This document shows positions 17,423-26,492 of a stretch of 64,000 nucleotides of DNA, piece after piece. How positions within the stretch are numbered: position 1 is the stretch's first letter; the number at the start of each line of letters is the position of its first letter. The DNA comes from Paenibacillus sp. N3.4 (GTDB lineage Bacteria > Bacillota > Bacilli > Paenibacillales > NBRC-103111): NCBI RefSeq assembly GCF_008017805.1, contig NZ_VRTT01000001.1:124001-188000 (forward strand), in the 5' to 3' direction. Below the pieces are notes generated by a model that saw nothing but the letters and a program-made list of their open reading frames with translations, was not told where the DNA came from and made no database searches. The position numbers and the translations under genes are program-made.

Positions 17423-18634
17423 TTACTTTCCGTATGAACCCGCAGCGAATGTAGATGGATCCCACCATTTGTAACCTGGATCCGGAGCAGCCCATGGCTC
17501 TGCTAGAGGCTCAATGGATTGTTGAGGTATCTCATTCTCTTTGCCAGAAGTAAGCAATGGCGTTTTTTGATCCAATGCAAGTCCTTGAACCTGTGAAAGG
17601 CTAGTGAAATTTTCTTTCTTGCCTAACCACTCAATGACGTTTTGCAGCAAAATACCATCGCTTTCTTCCTTGTATCCATCATAAGTAGTCTTGGCTTTAC
17701 CGTTATCTTCTCTTTTGTACTTAGGTGATGCATCCTCTACCGGAGATGAGTCCCCGATAAAAGCTGCTTTTCCTTTACCCACTTTAGCAACAGCTACATA
17801 TGGGCCTTCCTCAATGCCTCCACCGTTGTAAACAGCTTTGTCTACAGGACCAGTGGCCCATTTGGGAGGATTTTTTGGAACATAAACGATACCTTTTGCT
17901 TTATTTGGATCTGTAACAGCCAATGTACTTCCTGCATGCATAGCTACCGATTTAACATTCTTTGTAATTCCGAATGCCTGATCCTGTGCAACAATAATGT
18001 TCGCACTTAAATCGCCCAGCGCATTATATCTGAATTTGATTCCAAAGTTATCCGACAACCAATCTGAGCTCACAACATCCTTCATGGCTGCAGAATTCGC
18101 TTCCTCTGTGCTCATTCCTTTTGCCGGGTTATCCCATGCTCCACGACGGTAACCATTATAAACCTCTGATCCATCCCAACGATTCTTGTTACGGTCTGCA
18201 TTGTAATGATCGGCGATGAAGAAGATTGAACCGCCTTTGTTCACATACTCCAACATAGCAGCTTGCTCGGAGACTTTGTAGGGAACGTTGGACTCTGCGG
18301 TTACAAAAATGTCATAATCTTTAAGATCATCGTAGGTCATAAGTTTGGTTTGGCGCAATTCTTTAACGAAATATCCGGCATTCGCGATCCCATTAGCAAA
18401 GTCGGAGAACCCCCCGTCAATGACCCAGTCAGACGCACCTGTTGTGTTCCCGTGGGCATTATCGAATAAGACCTTTTTGCCGTTCGGCGTACCTTTTGCA
18501 GCAATAGTTGGAGCCGTATTTGTAGGACCTTCCGCAAAGATAGCGTAGGGAATTACTGCTGCTGTTAAGGTTAACGCCAGCGCAAGTGTGACAGTAACAG
18601 TTAGTTTTGAATATGGTTTAGATAATAATTTCAT
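17423..18634 (-). CDS. Secreted protein with glutamine-amidotransferase-like (DUF4350/IFT52-type) fold
   Basis: A 403-residue exported protein with a signal peptide at residues 1-34 (cut near IFAEGP). The core starts VLFDNAHGNTTGASDWVIDGG and continues with YDIFVTAESN and MLEYVNKGGSIFFIADHYNADR, the alternating beta-alpha pattern of GATase1-like DUF4350 or Gldg/IFT52 domains; later VGKGKAAFIGDSSPVEDAS completes it. No catalytic Cys-His-Glu triad is evident, so it may bind rather than cut. The C-terminus ends in a Pro/Trp-rich tail (PWAAPDPGYKWWDPSTF). The gene sits 118 bp after the 2016-residue SLH/OB-fold gene on the same strand, so the two may act together outside the cell. The fold call is tentative and the function unknown. 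Confidence 0.6.
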   Translation of the reverse strand: MKLLSKPYSKLTVTVTLALALTLTAAVIPYAIFAEGPTNTAPTIAAKGTPNGKKVLFDNAHGNTTGASDWVIDGGFSDFANGIANAGYFVKELRQTKLMTYDDLKDYDIFVTAESNVPYKVSEQAAMLEYVNKGGSIFFIADHYNADRNKNRWDGSEVYNGYRRGAWDNPAKGMSTEEANSAAMKDVVSSDWLSDNFGIKFRYNALGDLSANIIVAQDQAFGITKNVKSVAMHAGSTLAVTDPNKAKGIVYVPKNPPKWATGPVDKAVYNGGGIEEGPYVAVAKVGKGKAAFIGDSSPVEDASPKYKREDNGKAKTTYDGYKEESDGILLQNVIEWLGKKENFTSLSQVQGLALDQKTPLLTSGKENEIPQQSIEPLAEPWAAPDPGYKWWDPSTFAAGSYGK

Positions 18635-18752
18635 AGATCCTCCTGTTTACCCGCTGATAAGAACTTGATAGAAAGCTCTTCGCTGGGGTTTGCTATATTT
18701 CCATACTCCAACGAAGGCCTCATCATTGAATCAATTCACTTTATACTAATAG

Positions 18753-21700
18753 TTAATTTACAAACTCAATTGTTGCGTAGGTAGCGAATCCCTTCAAGCC
18801 CATATACGCTGAAACTGCAGATGTACCTGTAATTCTCACTTTTCTACTACCAGCAGCTGTTTTATTATATGTAGCTTGATCTGTTCCAGTTTTTAGCTTA
18901 ACAATTAGAGCATTGGTATTAGTACTGGCGTTTCCTACACTGTCAGCCAAAAAGATACCATAATTTGGACTAGTTCCATTTCCCTCTACAGTCTGTATAT
19001 ATCCTTCCACTGTTACAAGTGTACCGATAAGTGATAATGCTTGAGCTACCGTATTCACAACAACGGCTGAAGCTGAACTTTTCACAGCGGTACCGTTCGT
19101 TGTTCCGCTACTTGCAATAGGCGTAACTTCAAATTTCAACGTTTTACCTACATCTGCTTGTTTAACAACATAGGTTGTACTTGTTGCGCCAACAATGGCT
19201 GTTTCCGTCGCGCCATTTACTTGGTACCACTTAAATGTGGAGGTACCTTCTGCATCAGTATCAGCATCTGCGTAAGTGTACGAGCCTGTTAATGTTTGAC
19301 CAACTATGGCTGTACCCGCTACTTGTACGTTGGAAGCTGTTGGAGCTGTATTTGGTACAACTGCTGCTGCAACAACAGCTGAAGCTGCACTTTTCACAGC
19401 GGTACCGTTCGTTGTTCCGCCGCTTGCAATAGGCGTAACTTCAAATTTCAACGTCAAACCTACATCCGCTTGTTGAACAACATAGGTTGTACTTGTTGCG
19501 CCAGCAATTGCTGTTTCCGTCGCACCATTTACTTGGTACCACTTATATGTGGAGGAACCTTCTGCATCATTCTCAGCATCTGCGTAATTGTACGAGCCTG
19601 TCAATGTTTGACCAACGGTGGCTGTACCCACTACTTGTACGTTGGAAGCTGTTGGAGCTGCATTGGGCGCAGGTGTTGCCTCAACAATGGCTGAAGCTGA
19701 ACTTCTCACAGCGGTACCGTTCGTTGTTCCGCCACTTGCAATAGGCGTGACTTCAAATTTTAACGTTTTGCCTACATCCGCTTGTTGAACAACATAGGTT
19801 TTACTTGTTGCGCCAGCAATAGCTGTTTCCATCGAGCCATTTACTTGGTACCACTTAAATGTGGAGGTACCTTCTGCATCAGACTCTGCATCTGCGTAAT
19901 TGTACGAGCCTGTCAATGTTTGACCAACGGTGGCTGTACCCGCTACTTGTACATTGGAAGCTGTTGGAGCTGCATTGGGTGCAGGTGCTGCCTCAACAAT
20001 GGCTGAAGCTAAACTTCTCACAGCGGTACCGTTCGTTGTTCCGCCGATTGCAATAGACGTGACTTCAAATTTCAACGTTTTACCTACATCTGCTTGTTGA
20101 ACAACATAGGTTTTACTTGTTGCGCCAGCAATAGCTGTTTCCGTCGAGCCATTTACTTGGTACCACTTAAATGTGGAGGTACCTTCTGCATCATTCTCAG
20201 AATCTGCGTAAGTGTAGGAACCTGTCAACGTTTGGTCTACTTTGGCTGTACCCGCAATTTGTACATTGGAAGCTGTTGGAGCTGCATTTGGCTTAGGGGC
20301 TTCGTCAACAAATACAGGACTTTCTTTGTAGTCTTTATCTGAGAAACCTTTTTGAGAAAAATACGCTTTGTCATTCAATGCTCCTGTGATTCTTATCTTT
20401 TTGTTAGCTGCGGCTGCAGCACTAAATTTTGCCCGGTCACCACTTTGTAGCTTAATAATAAAATCGGTAGTACTGTGGTTCTCTCCTATCTTGTCATGCA
20501 AGAAGATACCATACCCAGGGTTATCTTTATTGGCTTCAACATTCTGCACATAGCCTTCTACAGTTACTGTAGTACCTGCAGGTGCAGCTAGAGCCTGAGC
20601 AACCGTTAAGGCAGCCGGAGCCTCAGTAATCGTCAAAGCTAATTTAACTGTAGCTGTATATCCTGTAGTTGAGCCTACGAAATTATACGTTCCTGCAACG
20701 CTCGTATCCACCGTCGAAGGATTCCATACCACATCCAACTGGTCCGTGGTACCGTCGCTCATATTAGCCGTCGCTTTTGCAGGTAAGGAATAAGCAGTTC
20801 CTTTGCTAATTGATACCGTAATATCATTGAAGCTAACTACTGTCAGTGCCACTGTCTGTGCTTTAACGGTCACTTCAAAAGTTTTGACGGATTGTGTACC
20901 GTTTTTGCTAATGGTTGCAGTTAGTGTCACGACCGCGTCTGGACTTCCTAAAACAGGTCTTTTTATAGAACCATTCGTGCCCAGAATTAAAGGCTTATCA
21001 GATGACCATACGATTGTCGTTCCATTCAAACCGGAACTTGAAAGATTCAGAGAAGTCTTAACATCATTTAAGCTTGTATTCAATTGTTTGATACTGTTAT
21101 CCGTTAGAGCAGCTAAAGCTCCATCTACAGCTTCTTTATCTGTCATTGCGCCAGCATTCACAACTAGCACGTAGGCAGCATCGCTTGTGTAGCCAGTACC
21201 GGTAGCAATAATTTCTAGTACAGTACCCTCAGATTGATTCTGAATCGATACACTGAAAGCACCTGTGATAGGATCTGCAACTGCTGTACCTAACACTACC
21301 GGACCCGTACTTACAGTCACAGTTGTCCCAGCCTTTGCAGTTCCAGTTACAACTACTTGGTTAGCTTTAACCGAATTCACTTTTGGCATTTGCTGCCCTT
21401 TGATTACATGGATCATAATCTCTTTTTTATCGCTCGTCATTCCTTTAGTAATAGTAGCCACTAAAATAACATCGGCGTCGGAGGTAATATCGTATCGATT
21501 TACCGCGCCTGTAGCGATATCAACAATACCTGATTGGGAACTATTTTTTAATGACCAAGTCAGAGCCGTTCCATCCGTTCCGTTAGCAGGTAAGATTATG
21601 GAATTCTCCAAACCGTTGTAGCTCAAAGCCAACGATGCCTTGGCATTAGCGACTGCTTCCACATTTGTTAAGATTTCAGGAAGAACAATGACTGGAAAAT

Positions 21701-24700
21701 CCTTGGTCGCAATAGCCGATCCCTTGCGAATCGTAGCAGTTAATACGGCTTGTCCATTAGGTTCTCCTTTAGCCGGACGGGTAACGACACCAGCATTCGT
21801 AACTACGGTTGGATTATTGGATACCCAAGTGATTAAGGATCCACTTGCTCCTTCGCTAGGTAAATCCAAGTTACTAACCACAGCGCTTAAATCTTCGAAG
21901 TTAATACCTTCTTTATCAGCCGATACCGCGTCAGCATCAGACACTCCGCTCGATTTCAGGATATCTGAAGATGTTCGAGGAAGTAGTTGAGGATTGTTCG
22001 AGAAGATAGAGACAATTCCCGTTACATCTACTTTATCACCAACTACAATACCTGAAGTGGTAACGCCAAATCTTGTCAAAAATACTTCATAACCTGGAGC
22101 AGATGTTCCAATAAACATTTTAGGTGAAATACTAATAACCGGAACATTCTTCACCGTAACGACTTTACCTTGGTTTGCTGAAAGATCGCTAAGATTAACG
22201 ATAGTAGGTGTTACTGGAGCATTCTTGTTTGTTTTAATGAATTCACCTTCAGTAAGTTCCGCTTCACCGTTGAATGTTAATCTTTTACCCTTTGTGATTT
22301 GAACTTCATCGCCAATGACTACGGGCGTTGTGGTTACAGGATTGAAAACAAGAATTCCGCCTGTTCCGTCCTGAACGTAGAAATTATTTTTACCAGCCGT
22401 TACATCATAAGGGGCAGATGTGACGGTTCCTTTAATGGTACCTGTCAGCAATTCGTTATCCGCTTGTCCTCTAAAATCTGCTATCGAACGAGCATTAGGG
22501 TCTACTGGCGGCTCTGCTATATAATTTTTAGAGGTTCTTGCACTTTCCGTTTTGCCGGTCGATGTCACAGATACGAAGACTGTACCTGCTGCAGCTCCCA
22601 ACTGTGGTATGGAAACAGTTACGTTTGTCGCACCAGTTGCAACTGTTCCAGTTCCGACTGCTGTACCACCCGTAGAGGTATTGTATACCTTCACTACATC
22701 TCCTGCAGTTAATCCATTTACAGTAACGGTATCCGCTGTCCCAACAGGATTGTTTACCACTGTAACTTGATTTGCACTTGGTGCAGTAGTAACTTCATCG
22801 ACAATTGGCTCTGCCATATAATCTTTCGAAGTTCTTGCACTTTCCGTTTTTCCGGCCGATGTCACAGATACGAAGACTGTACCTGCTGAAGTTCCTAACT
22901 GTGGAATGGAAACAGTCACGCTTGTCTCTCCAACTGCAACTGTTCCGGTTCCGATTACTGTAGCATCTGTAGAGGTATTGTATACCTTCACTATATTTCC
23001 TGCAGCCAATCCGGTTACAGTTACTGTATCCGCTGTGCCAACAGGATGGTTTACCACTGTAATTTGATTTGCACTAGGTGCAGTAGTAACTTCATCGACA
23101 ATTGGCTCTGCCAAATAATCTTTCGAAGTTCTTGTACTCTCCGTTTTTCCGGTCGAAGTCACAGATACGAAGACTTTACCTGCTTCAGCTCCCAACTGTT
23201 GTATGGAAACAGTCACGCTTGTCTCACCAACTGCAACTGTTCCAGTTCCGATTACTGTAGCATCTGTAGAGGAACTGTATACTTTTACTACATTTCCTGC
23301 AGCCAATCCGGTTACAGTTACTGTATCCGCTGTGCCAACAGGATGGTTTACCACTGTAATTTGCGCTGTAATTGGTGCAGTGGAGACTTGGTCGCCTGTT
23401 CCTGGGTTGCCACCGTCACCGCCATTGTTGCCATTGTTGCCACCGTTTCCACCGTTGCCACTATTGCCACTGTTGCCACCGCTGTTACCAGTCGATTTAT
23501 CTACTTGTTGGTTGCCGATTGTTGCAGTAACTCCTTCACGAATAGTTAGAGTTTCTGGCTTTTTATCCATGGTTACGCCATTCACATTAATTGTTGCCTT
23601 CTTAATACTTCCTGATCCCGAAACCTTAGCAGCTCCATCCAGCGTCAGATTATCAACTCCTGCGCCTGTGCCAAGAGTTAGCGTTGAGCCTTGTCCTGAA
23701 GAAGGAACAGTCAATGTGCTAATCGTGCCTTCTACTAATTCTAGTGACGATTGACCCGTAAATTGAATAGTTTCAAATGCCCCAGCGAGCTGAACATTTC
23801 CAGAAGTTGAGATGTTTACATCCCTAAATCCTTTGCCGGTTAGATTACTTTCTTCTAATCTGGCAGAAGTTAATAATTCCGTTTGTTCAACAGATGTGGA
23901 ACCTGTTGTAACAATTCTAACATTGGGTTTAATGACTTTTAATTGGCCAATCGCACTATCATTGAAATGTATAGAATGCGCTCCGCCGCCTTTTACCACT
24001 GTCTTGCCTTTTACATTAGTCTTGCTTAAGTTAACATTACCTTCGCCCACATCTTCGGCAACAACTAGGTTGCCGCTGATTTCAACGTTTTTCAATTCTA
24101 CGCCAGAAGCTGCGACAACAACATTGCCTTTAAGCGTTTTATCAGAGAAAACTCCCGCTTTATCATAAACAGTTGTTTGGGATGATACCTCTCCTGCACG
24201 ATCCAAGGAAACAATTGCCTCTGCGCGAGTAATGAGTCCAGTAGGTTTAAACAACTGTCCCGGATATCCGTTCATATATCCTGCTTGAACGACTGACTGA
24301 ATCGGGGCCTTGCTCCAATTTGCAATCTGTGCAGCATCTACGAATGTTGTTGGAGTACCGTTTAAATTTGCAATTGGGAGCTTCTTAATTCTACTTACGA
24401 TAACAGCAGCTTCTTGACGAGAGATCGTTTCGAGCGGTTTCATGCTGCCATCTTCATAGCCTTCAATATATCCAGCAGCCTGTGCTTTTGCTACATCTGC
24501 ATAGAACCAGTCCGAAATGGCTACATCTTTAAATTTAATGTCTGCTTTTGTCGTGTAGTTAAAAGTTCTATTTACTAATGCCATAAATTCTGCTCTAGTA
24601 ACACTGTTATCAGGCTTAAAAGTTCCGTCTGGGTAACCATCCGCCAAATCAAGTGCTGTCCAAATACCTATCTGATCTTTAGCCCAGTGCTTGGATGTGT

Positions 24701-24803
24701 CTGATGAGGGTGCAGCAAAGCTAACATGGGGTAAGGCTACAACATTAGGAACAATAAGTGCGGCAGCCAGAGAAAATTTAAGCGCCCTTGGAAATATCTT
24801 CAA
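18753..24803 (-). CDS. Giant S-layer-homology surface protein with Ig-like arrays and OB-fold domains
   Basis: A 2016-residue exported protein. Order: signal peptide (1-30); three SLH domains (about 31-210) for wall binding; a parallel-beta-like region (215-430); a Gly/Asn linker (about 434-471); three 100-residue Ig-like repeats (about 470-768); an OB-fold-like domain of the YhcR type (about 768-948); atrophied-Ig and Big_4-like domains to about 1400; a second OB-fold-like domain (VTVEGYVQNVEANKDNPGYGIFL); four 104-residue Ig-like repeats (about 1498-1913); and a third OB-fold (VTVEGYIQTVEGNGTSPNYGIFL) at the end. No catalytic domain is seen. OB-folds of this type accompany secreted nucleases, which hints at nucleic-acid or glycan binding. 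The start is TTG with AAGGCGGG upstream. Confidence 0.85.
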   Translation of the reverse strand: MKIFPRALKFSLAAALIVPNVVALPHVSFAAPSSDTSKHWAKDQIGIWTALDLADGYPDGTFKPDNSVTRAEFMALVNRTFNYTTKADIKFKDVAISDWFYADVAKAQAAGYIEGYEDGSMKPLETISRQEAAVIVSRIKKLPIANLNGTPTTFVDAAQIANWSKAPIQSVVQAGYMNGYPGQLFKPTGLITRAEAIVSLDRAGEVSSQTTVYDKAGVFSDKTLKGNVVVAASGVELKNVEISGNLVVAEDVGEGNVNLSKTNVKGKTVVKGGGAHSIHFNDSAIGQLKVIKPNVRIVTTGSTSVEQTELLTSARLEESNLTGKGFRDVNISTSGNVQLAGAFETIQFTGQSSLELVEGTISTLTVPSSGQGSTLTLGTGAGVDNLTLDGAAKVSGSGSIKKATINVNGVTMDKKPETLTIREGVTATIGNQQVDKSTGNSGGNSGNSGNGGNGGNNGNNGGDGGNPGTGDQVSTAPITAQITVVNHPVGTADTVTVTGLAAGNVVKVYSSSTDATVIGTGTVAVGETSVTVSIQQLGAEAGKVFVSVTSTGKTESTRTSKDYLAEPIVDEVTTAPSANQITVVNHPVGTADTVTVTGLAAGNIVKVYNTSTDATVIGTGTVAVGETSVTVSIPQLGTSAGTVFVSVTSAGKTESARTSKDYMAEPIVDEVTTAPSANQVTVVNNPVGTADTVTVNGLTAGDVVKVYNTSTGGTAVGTGTVATGATNVTVSIPQLGAAAGTVFVSVTSTGKTESARTSKNYIAEPPVDPNARSIADFRGQADNELLTGTIKGTVTSAPYDVTAGKNNFYVQDGTGGILVFNPVTTTPVVIGDEVQITKGKRLTFNGEAELTEGEFIKTNKNAPVTPTIVNLSDLSANQGKVVTVKNVPVISISPKMFIGTSAPGYEVFLTRFGVTTSGIVVGDKVDVTGIVSIFSNNPQLLPRTSSDILKSSGVSDADAVSADKEGINFEDLSAVVSNLDLPSEGASGSLITWVSNNPTVVTNAGVVTRPAKGEPNGQAVLTATIRKGSAIATKDFPVIVLPEILTNVEAVANAKASLALSYNGLENSIILPANGTDGTALTWSLKNSSQSGIVDIATGAVNRYDITSDADVILVATITKGMTSDKKEIMIHVIKGQQMPKVNSVKANQVVVTGTAKAGTTVTVSTGPVVLGTAVADPITGAFSVSIQNQSEGTVLEIIATGTGYTSDAAYVLVVNAGAMTDKEAVDGALAALTDNSIKQLNTSLNDVKTSLNLSSSGLNGTTIVWSSDKPLILGTNGSIKRPVLGSPDAVVTLTATISKNGTQSVKTFEVTVKAQTVALTVVSFNDITVSISKGTAYSLPAKATANMSDGTTDQLDVVWNPSTVDTSVAGTYNFVGSTTGYTATVKLALTITEAPAALTVAQALAAPAGTTVTVEGYVQNVEANKDNPGYGIFLHDKIGENHSTTDFIIKLQSGDRAKFSAAAAANKKIRITGALNDKAYFSQKGFSDKDYKESPVFVDEAPKPNAAPTASNVQIAGTAKVDQTLTGSYTYADSENDAEGTSTFKWYQVNGSTETAIAGATSKTYVVQQADVGKTLKFEVTSIAIGGTTNGTAVRSLASAIVEAAPAPNAAPTASNVQVAGTATVGQTLTGSYNYADAESDAEGTSTFKWYQVNGSMETAIAGATSKTYVVQQADVGKTLKFEVTPIASGGTTNGTAVRSSASAIVEATPAPNAAPTASNVQVVGTATVGQTLTGSYNYADAENDAEGSSTYKWYQVNGATETAIAGATSTTYVVQQADVGLTLKFEVTPIASGGTTNGTAVKSAASAVVAAAVVPNTAPTASNVQVAGTAIVGQTLTGSYTYADADTDAEGTSTFKWYQVNGATETAIVGATSTTYVVKQADVGKTLKFEVTPIASSGTTNGTAVKSSASAVVVNTVAQALSLIGTLVTVEGYIQTVEGNGTSPNYGIFLADSVGNASTNTNALIVKLKTGTDQATYNKTAAGSRKVRITGTSAVSAYMGLKGFATYATIEFVN
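19065..20310 (-). repeat. Four tandem ~312-bp intragenic repeats
   Basis: Near-identical units that recur every 312 bp (104 codons) encode the PTASNVQVAGTATVGQTLTG-type domain. Landmark strings such as CACAGCGGTACCGTTCGTTG recur in each copy. High nucleotide identity makes copy-number change by recombination, and assembly collapse, both possible. Confidence 0.85.
22500..23395 (-). repeat. Three tandem ~300-bp intragenic repeats
   Basis: Units that recur every 300 bp (100 codons) encode the QITVVNHPVGTADTVTVTGL-type domain. The string GTAACTTCATCGACAATTGG recurs at the unit boundaries. It is separate in sequence from the 312-bp array in the same gene. Confidence 0.85.
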
Positions 24804-25280
24804 GTGTATATCCCGCCTTCGAAATTTTTTTTAATTCATACTCTAAAAAATTAATAAAGAATGATACCATTTGTAACCTATAAATTCGTGTATTTGCAGG
24901 TCCCTCCTTTTGTAAGTTACATAGGACATTGAATGCATCACACCGTATTTATTTCTAGAGATACCCATGAATTATACCAAGATAAACGGAAAGTTCACGT
25001 TAAGTGTTTGTAAATAATTATCGAAATTTGCTGAGTGAATGTATGGAAAATAGCCTTCTTACCGAGTAGATTTAGTCTAAAAGCTTATGTTTACTGGGAT
25101 GAAACGCTACCTAACTAAAATTATTATGATTGTATAAAAAATACTTTATTAAAATAGAAACCCATTAATTGTGTCATAAATACGACAACGATTATTTACC
25201 AACTAAATTCAGTAAATTTTGACATAACATTAATTAACTGTTCATACGCTATAAGGATGTGTAGACAGAAGGGATGTTGA
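24804..25280. other. Divergent A/T-rich intergenic region with long leader of the SLH gene
   Basis: A 477-bp gap. For the minus-strand SLH gene it holds a TATAAT (plus-strand ATTATA at 24971-24976) with repeat-like hexamers TTTACA/TTAACG spaced 5 bp (24998-25014) about 21 bp upstream. A stray AAAGGAGGGA (24901-24910) lies 100 bp before the start, giving a long leader. For the plus-strand gene at 25281 there is a TTGACA at 25219-25224, with only a weak -10 (TTCATA). Confidence 0.45.
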
Positions 25281-25772
25281 ATGGATATTCGTACATTAGA
25301 AAAAATTCAAAAGATTGAGTCGCAATGTGTCAACCCGCAAGATGCAGTAATTATTCGCTTATTACTCGAAGGTATTGAAGCAAACGAATTGGTGAATATC
25401 AAAAGTGAGGCTTTGGATATTAAAAATCAGCTGCTAACTGTTCTGGATTCGTCTGGAATGAAACGACAAGTACCCGTAACTAAAAGATGTGCAGAAATAT
25501 TCCAAAGTGCGGTCCTTCAAACGAATTATGTCATTCATAACGGATCATCTACGAACAAGCCCATTTCCGTTCATCTGCGAAACAGCGATCATCTAATTAA
25601 AGTAAGTCTTGAGGATTTCGTCGCTAATCAAAGCATGATTAGAGAGTTGGAATCCGTTGTTCTACGAACGATATATATGCGTCTAAGGCGATTATCTGAG
25701 TTATTCCGGACGCCGGAGTTAACACACTTAACAACAGAGAAATTTGAAAGCAAAGAGCTCGTCTATGCTTAG
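25281..25772 (+). CDS. Hypothetical protein resembling a degenerate tyrosine-recombinase domain
   Basis: A 163-residue soluble protein. The stretch from about residue 18, NPQDAVIIRLLLEGIEANELVNI, then LDIKNQLLTVLDSSGMKRQVPVTKRCAEIF, follows the first half of a phage-integrase catalytic domain (RLLLxTGLRxSELxxLxxxDID...). However, the first catalytic Arg is absent (EGIEANEL in place of TGLRxSEL), and the downstream HxxR and Tyr segments are not present. It is therefore most likely catalytically dead and reused, or a remnant. GAAGGGATG lies before the ATG. The gene stands alone between the SLH gene and a small XRE regulator, and a hairpin follows it. The family link is inferred from pattern only. 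Confidence 0.5.
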   Translation: MDIRTLEKIQKIESQCVNPQDAVIIRLLLEGIEANELVNIKSEALDIKNQLLTVLDSSGMKRQVPVTKRCAEIFQSAVLQTNYVIHNGSSTNKPISVHLRNSDHLIKVSLEDFVANQSMIRELESVVLRTIYMRLRRLSELFRTPELTHLTTEKFESKELVYA

Positions 25773-25790
25773 AAAGTAATAACCATGACA

Positions 25791-25833
25791 AATACCCTCA
25801 GGCCCATGAATTTATCGTGGAACTGAGGGTATT
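25791..25833. terminator. Terminator-like hairpin between convergent genes
   Basis: Arms AATACCCTCAG (25791-25801) and CTGAGGGTATT (25823-25833) pair perfectly, with weak extra pairing in the loop. No long T-run follows, so termination strength is uncertain. Confidence 0.55.
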
Positions 25834-25896
25834 GGTGTGACTTCTCTGGGTTTTGGGGTCAATCCTATATACAACAACAGCCAAATCTCTCTGCAG

Positions 25897-26136
25897 CTAC
25901 GAGAGCTCTATGCGAAACAAATCTTCCAATTCCATCCCCAGTAAATCGCTTAGTTTCTTCGCTGTCGCAGGTCCTACCGATTTCACGGATCGTTCCAGTA
26001 GGCTTATATAAGCATGGCTTAAGCCCGAATGCTTCGCTAATTCTCGCTGGGAGTATCCTTTAATAATTCGCGCTTTAATAAATGCATCGGTCTTGGCCAT
26101 AATTTTCATAGGTCTACTGGATGCCCCCGTTCTCAT
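25897..26136 (-). CDS. Small XRE-family transcriptional regulator
   Basis: A 79-residue DNA-binding protein that is little more than one Cro/C1-type helix-turn-helix: FIKARIIKGYSQRELAKHSGLSHAYISLLERSVKSVGPATAKKLSDLLGM. The second helix pair SQRELAKHSG and recognition helix HAYISLLERS are typical. The N-terminal ten residues are rich in Arg/Ser/Pro, and an internal ATG start (26109 or 26100) is possible because the site before the first ATG is weak. Direct repeats of TAGTAACC around its promoter suggest that it controls itself. Confidence 0.8.
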   Translation of the reverse strand: MRTGASSRPMKIMAKTDAFIKARIIKGYSQRELAKHSGLSHAYISLLERSVKSVGPATAKKLSDLLGMELEDLFRIELS

Positions 26137-26146
26137 TTTGTTCCCG

Positions 26147-26206
26147 TAGTAACCATTATACCATTATATTTTACTAATGCAACCATTTTTGTTCACTTTA
26201 GTAACC
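26147..26206 (-). promoter_or_regulatory. Promoter and repeated operator of the small XRE gene
   Basis: On the minus strand a -35 TTGCAT (26177-26182) and -10 TATAAT (26155-26160) are 16 bp apart. Two copies of GGTTACTA (plus-strand TAGTAACC at 26147-26154 and 26199-26206) flank them. Their position suggests repression by the gene's own product. Confidence 0.6.
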
Positions 26207-26421
26207 GATGTAAAATGAACAGTCAGCCAGAAACTAAAATCCCTAGTTGACAATGCACTGCCTTTAATTATCGCTCGCATAAAAGCATGCCAGCGCAATT
26301 TGCACACGTTGGTTGAACTGCAACTTCGACATAGAATCCTTTATTTGCCTCCCTCGTTAGTAGGTGCGCTGCCTAACATTCAAAGCTTGACATAGCCATC
26401 TGCACTGCTTCGACTTGCTGC

Positions 26422-26459
26422 AAAAAAAATCGCCCCATAGCGTAATAACGCGGGAGCGA
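26422..26459 (-). terminator. Rho-independent terminator of the sugar operon
   Basis: On the minus strand TCGCTCC pairs with GGGGCGA (one G-U), with an inner GCG/CGC stem, followed by eight T. It lies just after the stop of the oxidoreductase gene. Confidence 0.85.
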
Positions 26460-26492
26460 ATCTCTATGTAACACTTAATTTAACAACAATCA

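Larger units (their letters stand above)
26137..26492. other. Intergenic region holding the XRE promoter and the gfo/idh terminator
   Basis: This 356-bp gap holds the autoregulated promoter of the small XRE gene at its left end and a terminator at 26422-26459 at its right end. I see no gene in the middle (26207-26420). Confidence 0.6.

Noticed and set aside
22299..23754. Long plus-strand frames opposite the SLH/Ig array
   Set aside because: They arise from the biased codons of the repeats (Cys/Ser or Val/Thr/Pro-rich shadow frames) and recur every 300 or 312 bp; they are antisense to a clear gene.
25281..26136. Prophage or integrative element around the integrase-like protein and XRE regulator
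   Set aside because: No excisionase, replication, structural or attachment-site features surround them, and the integrase-like protein lacks catalytic residues.
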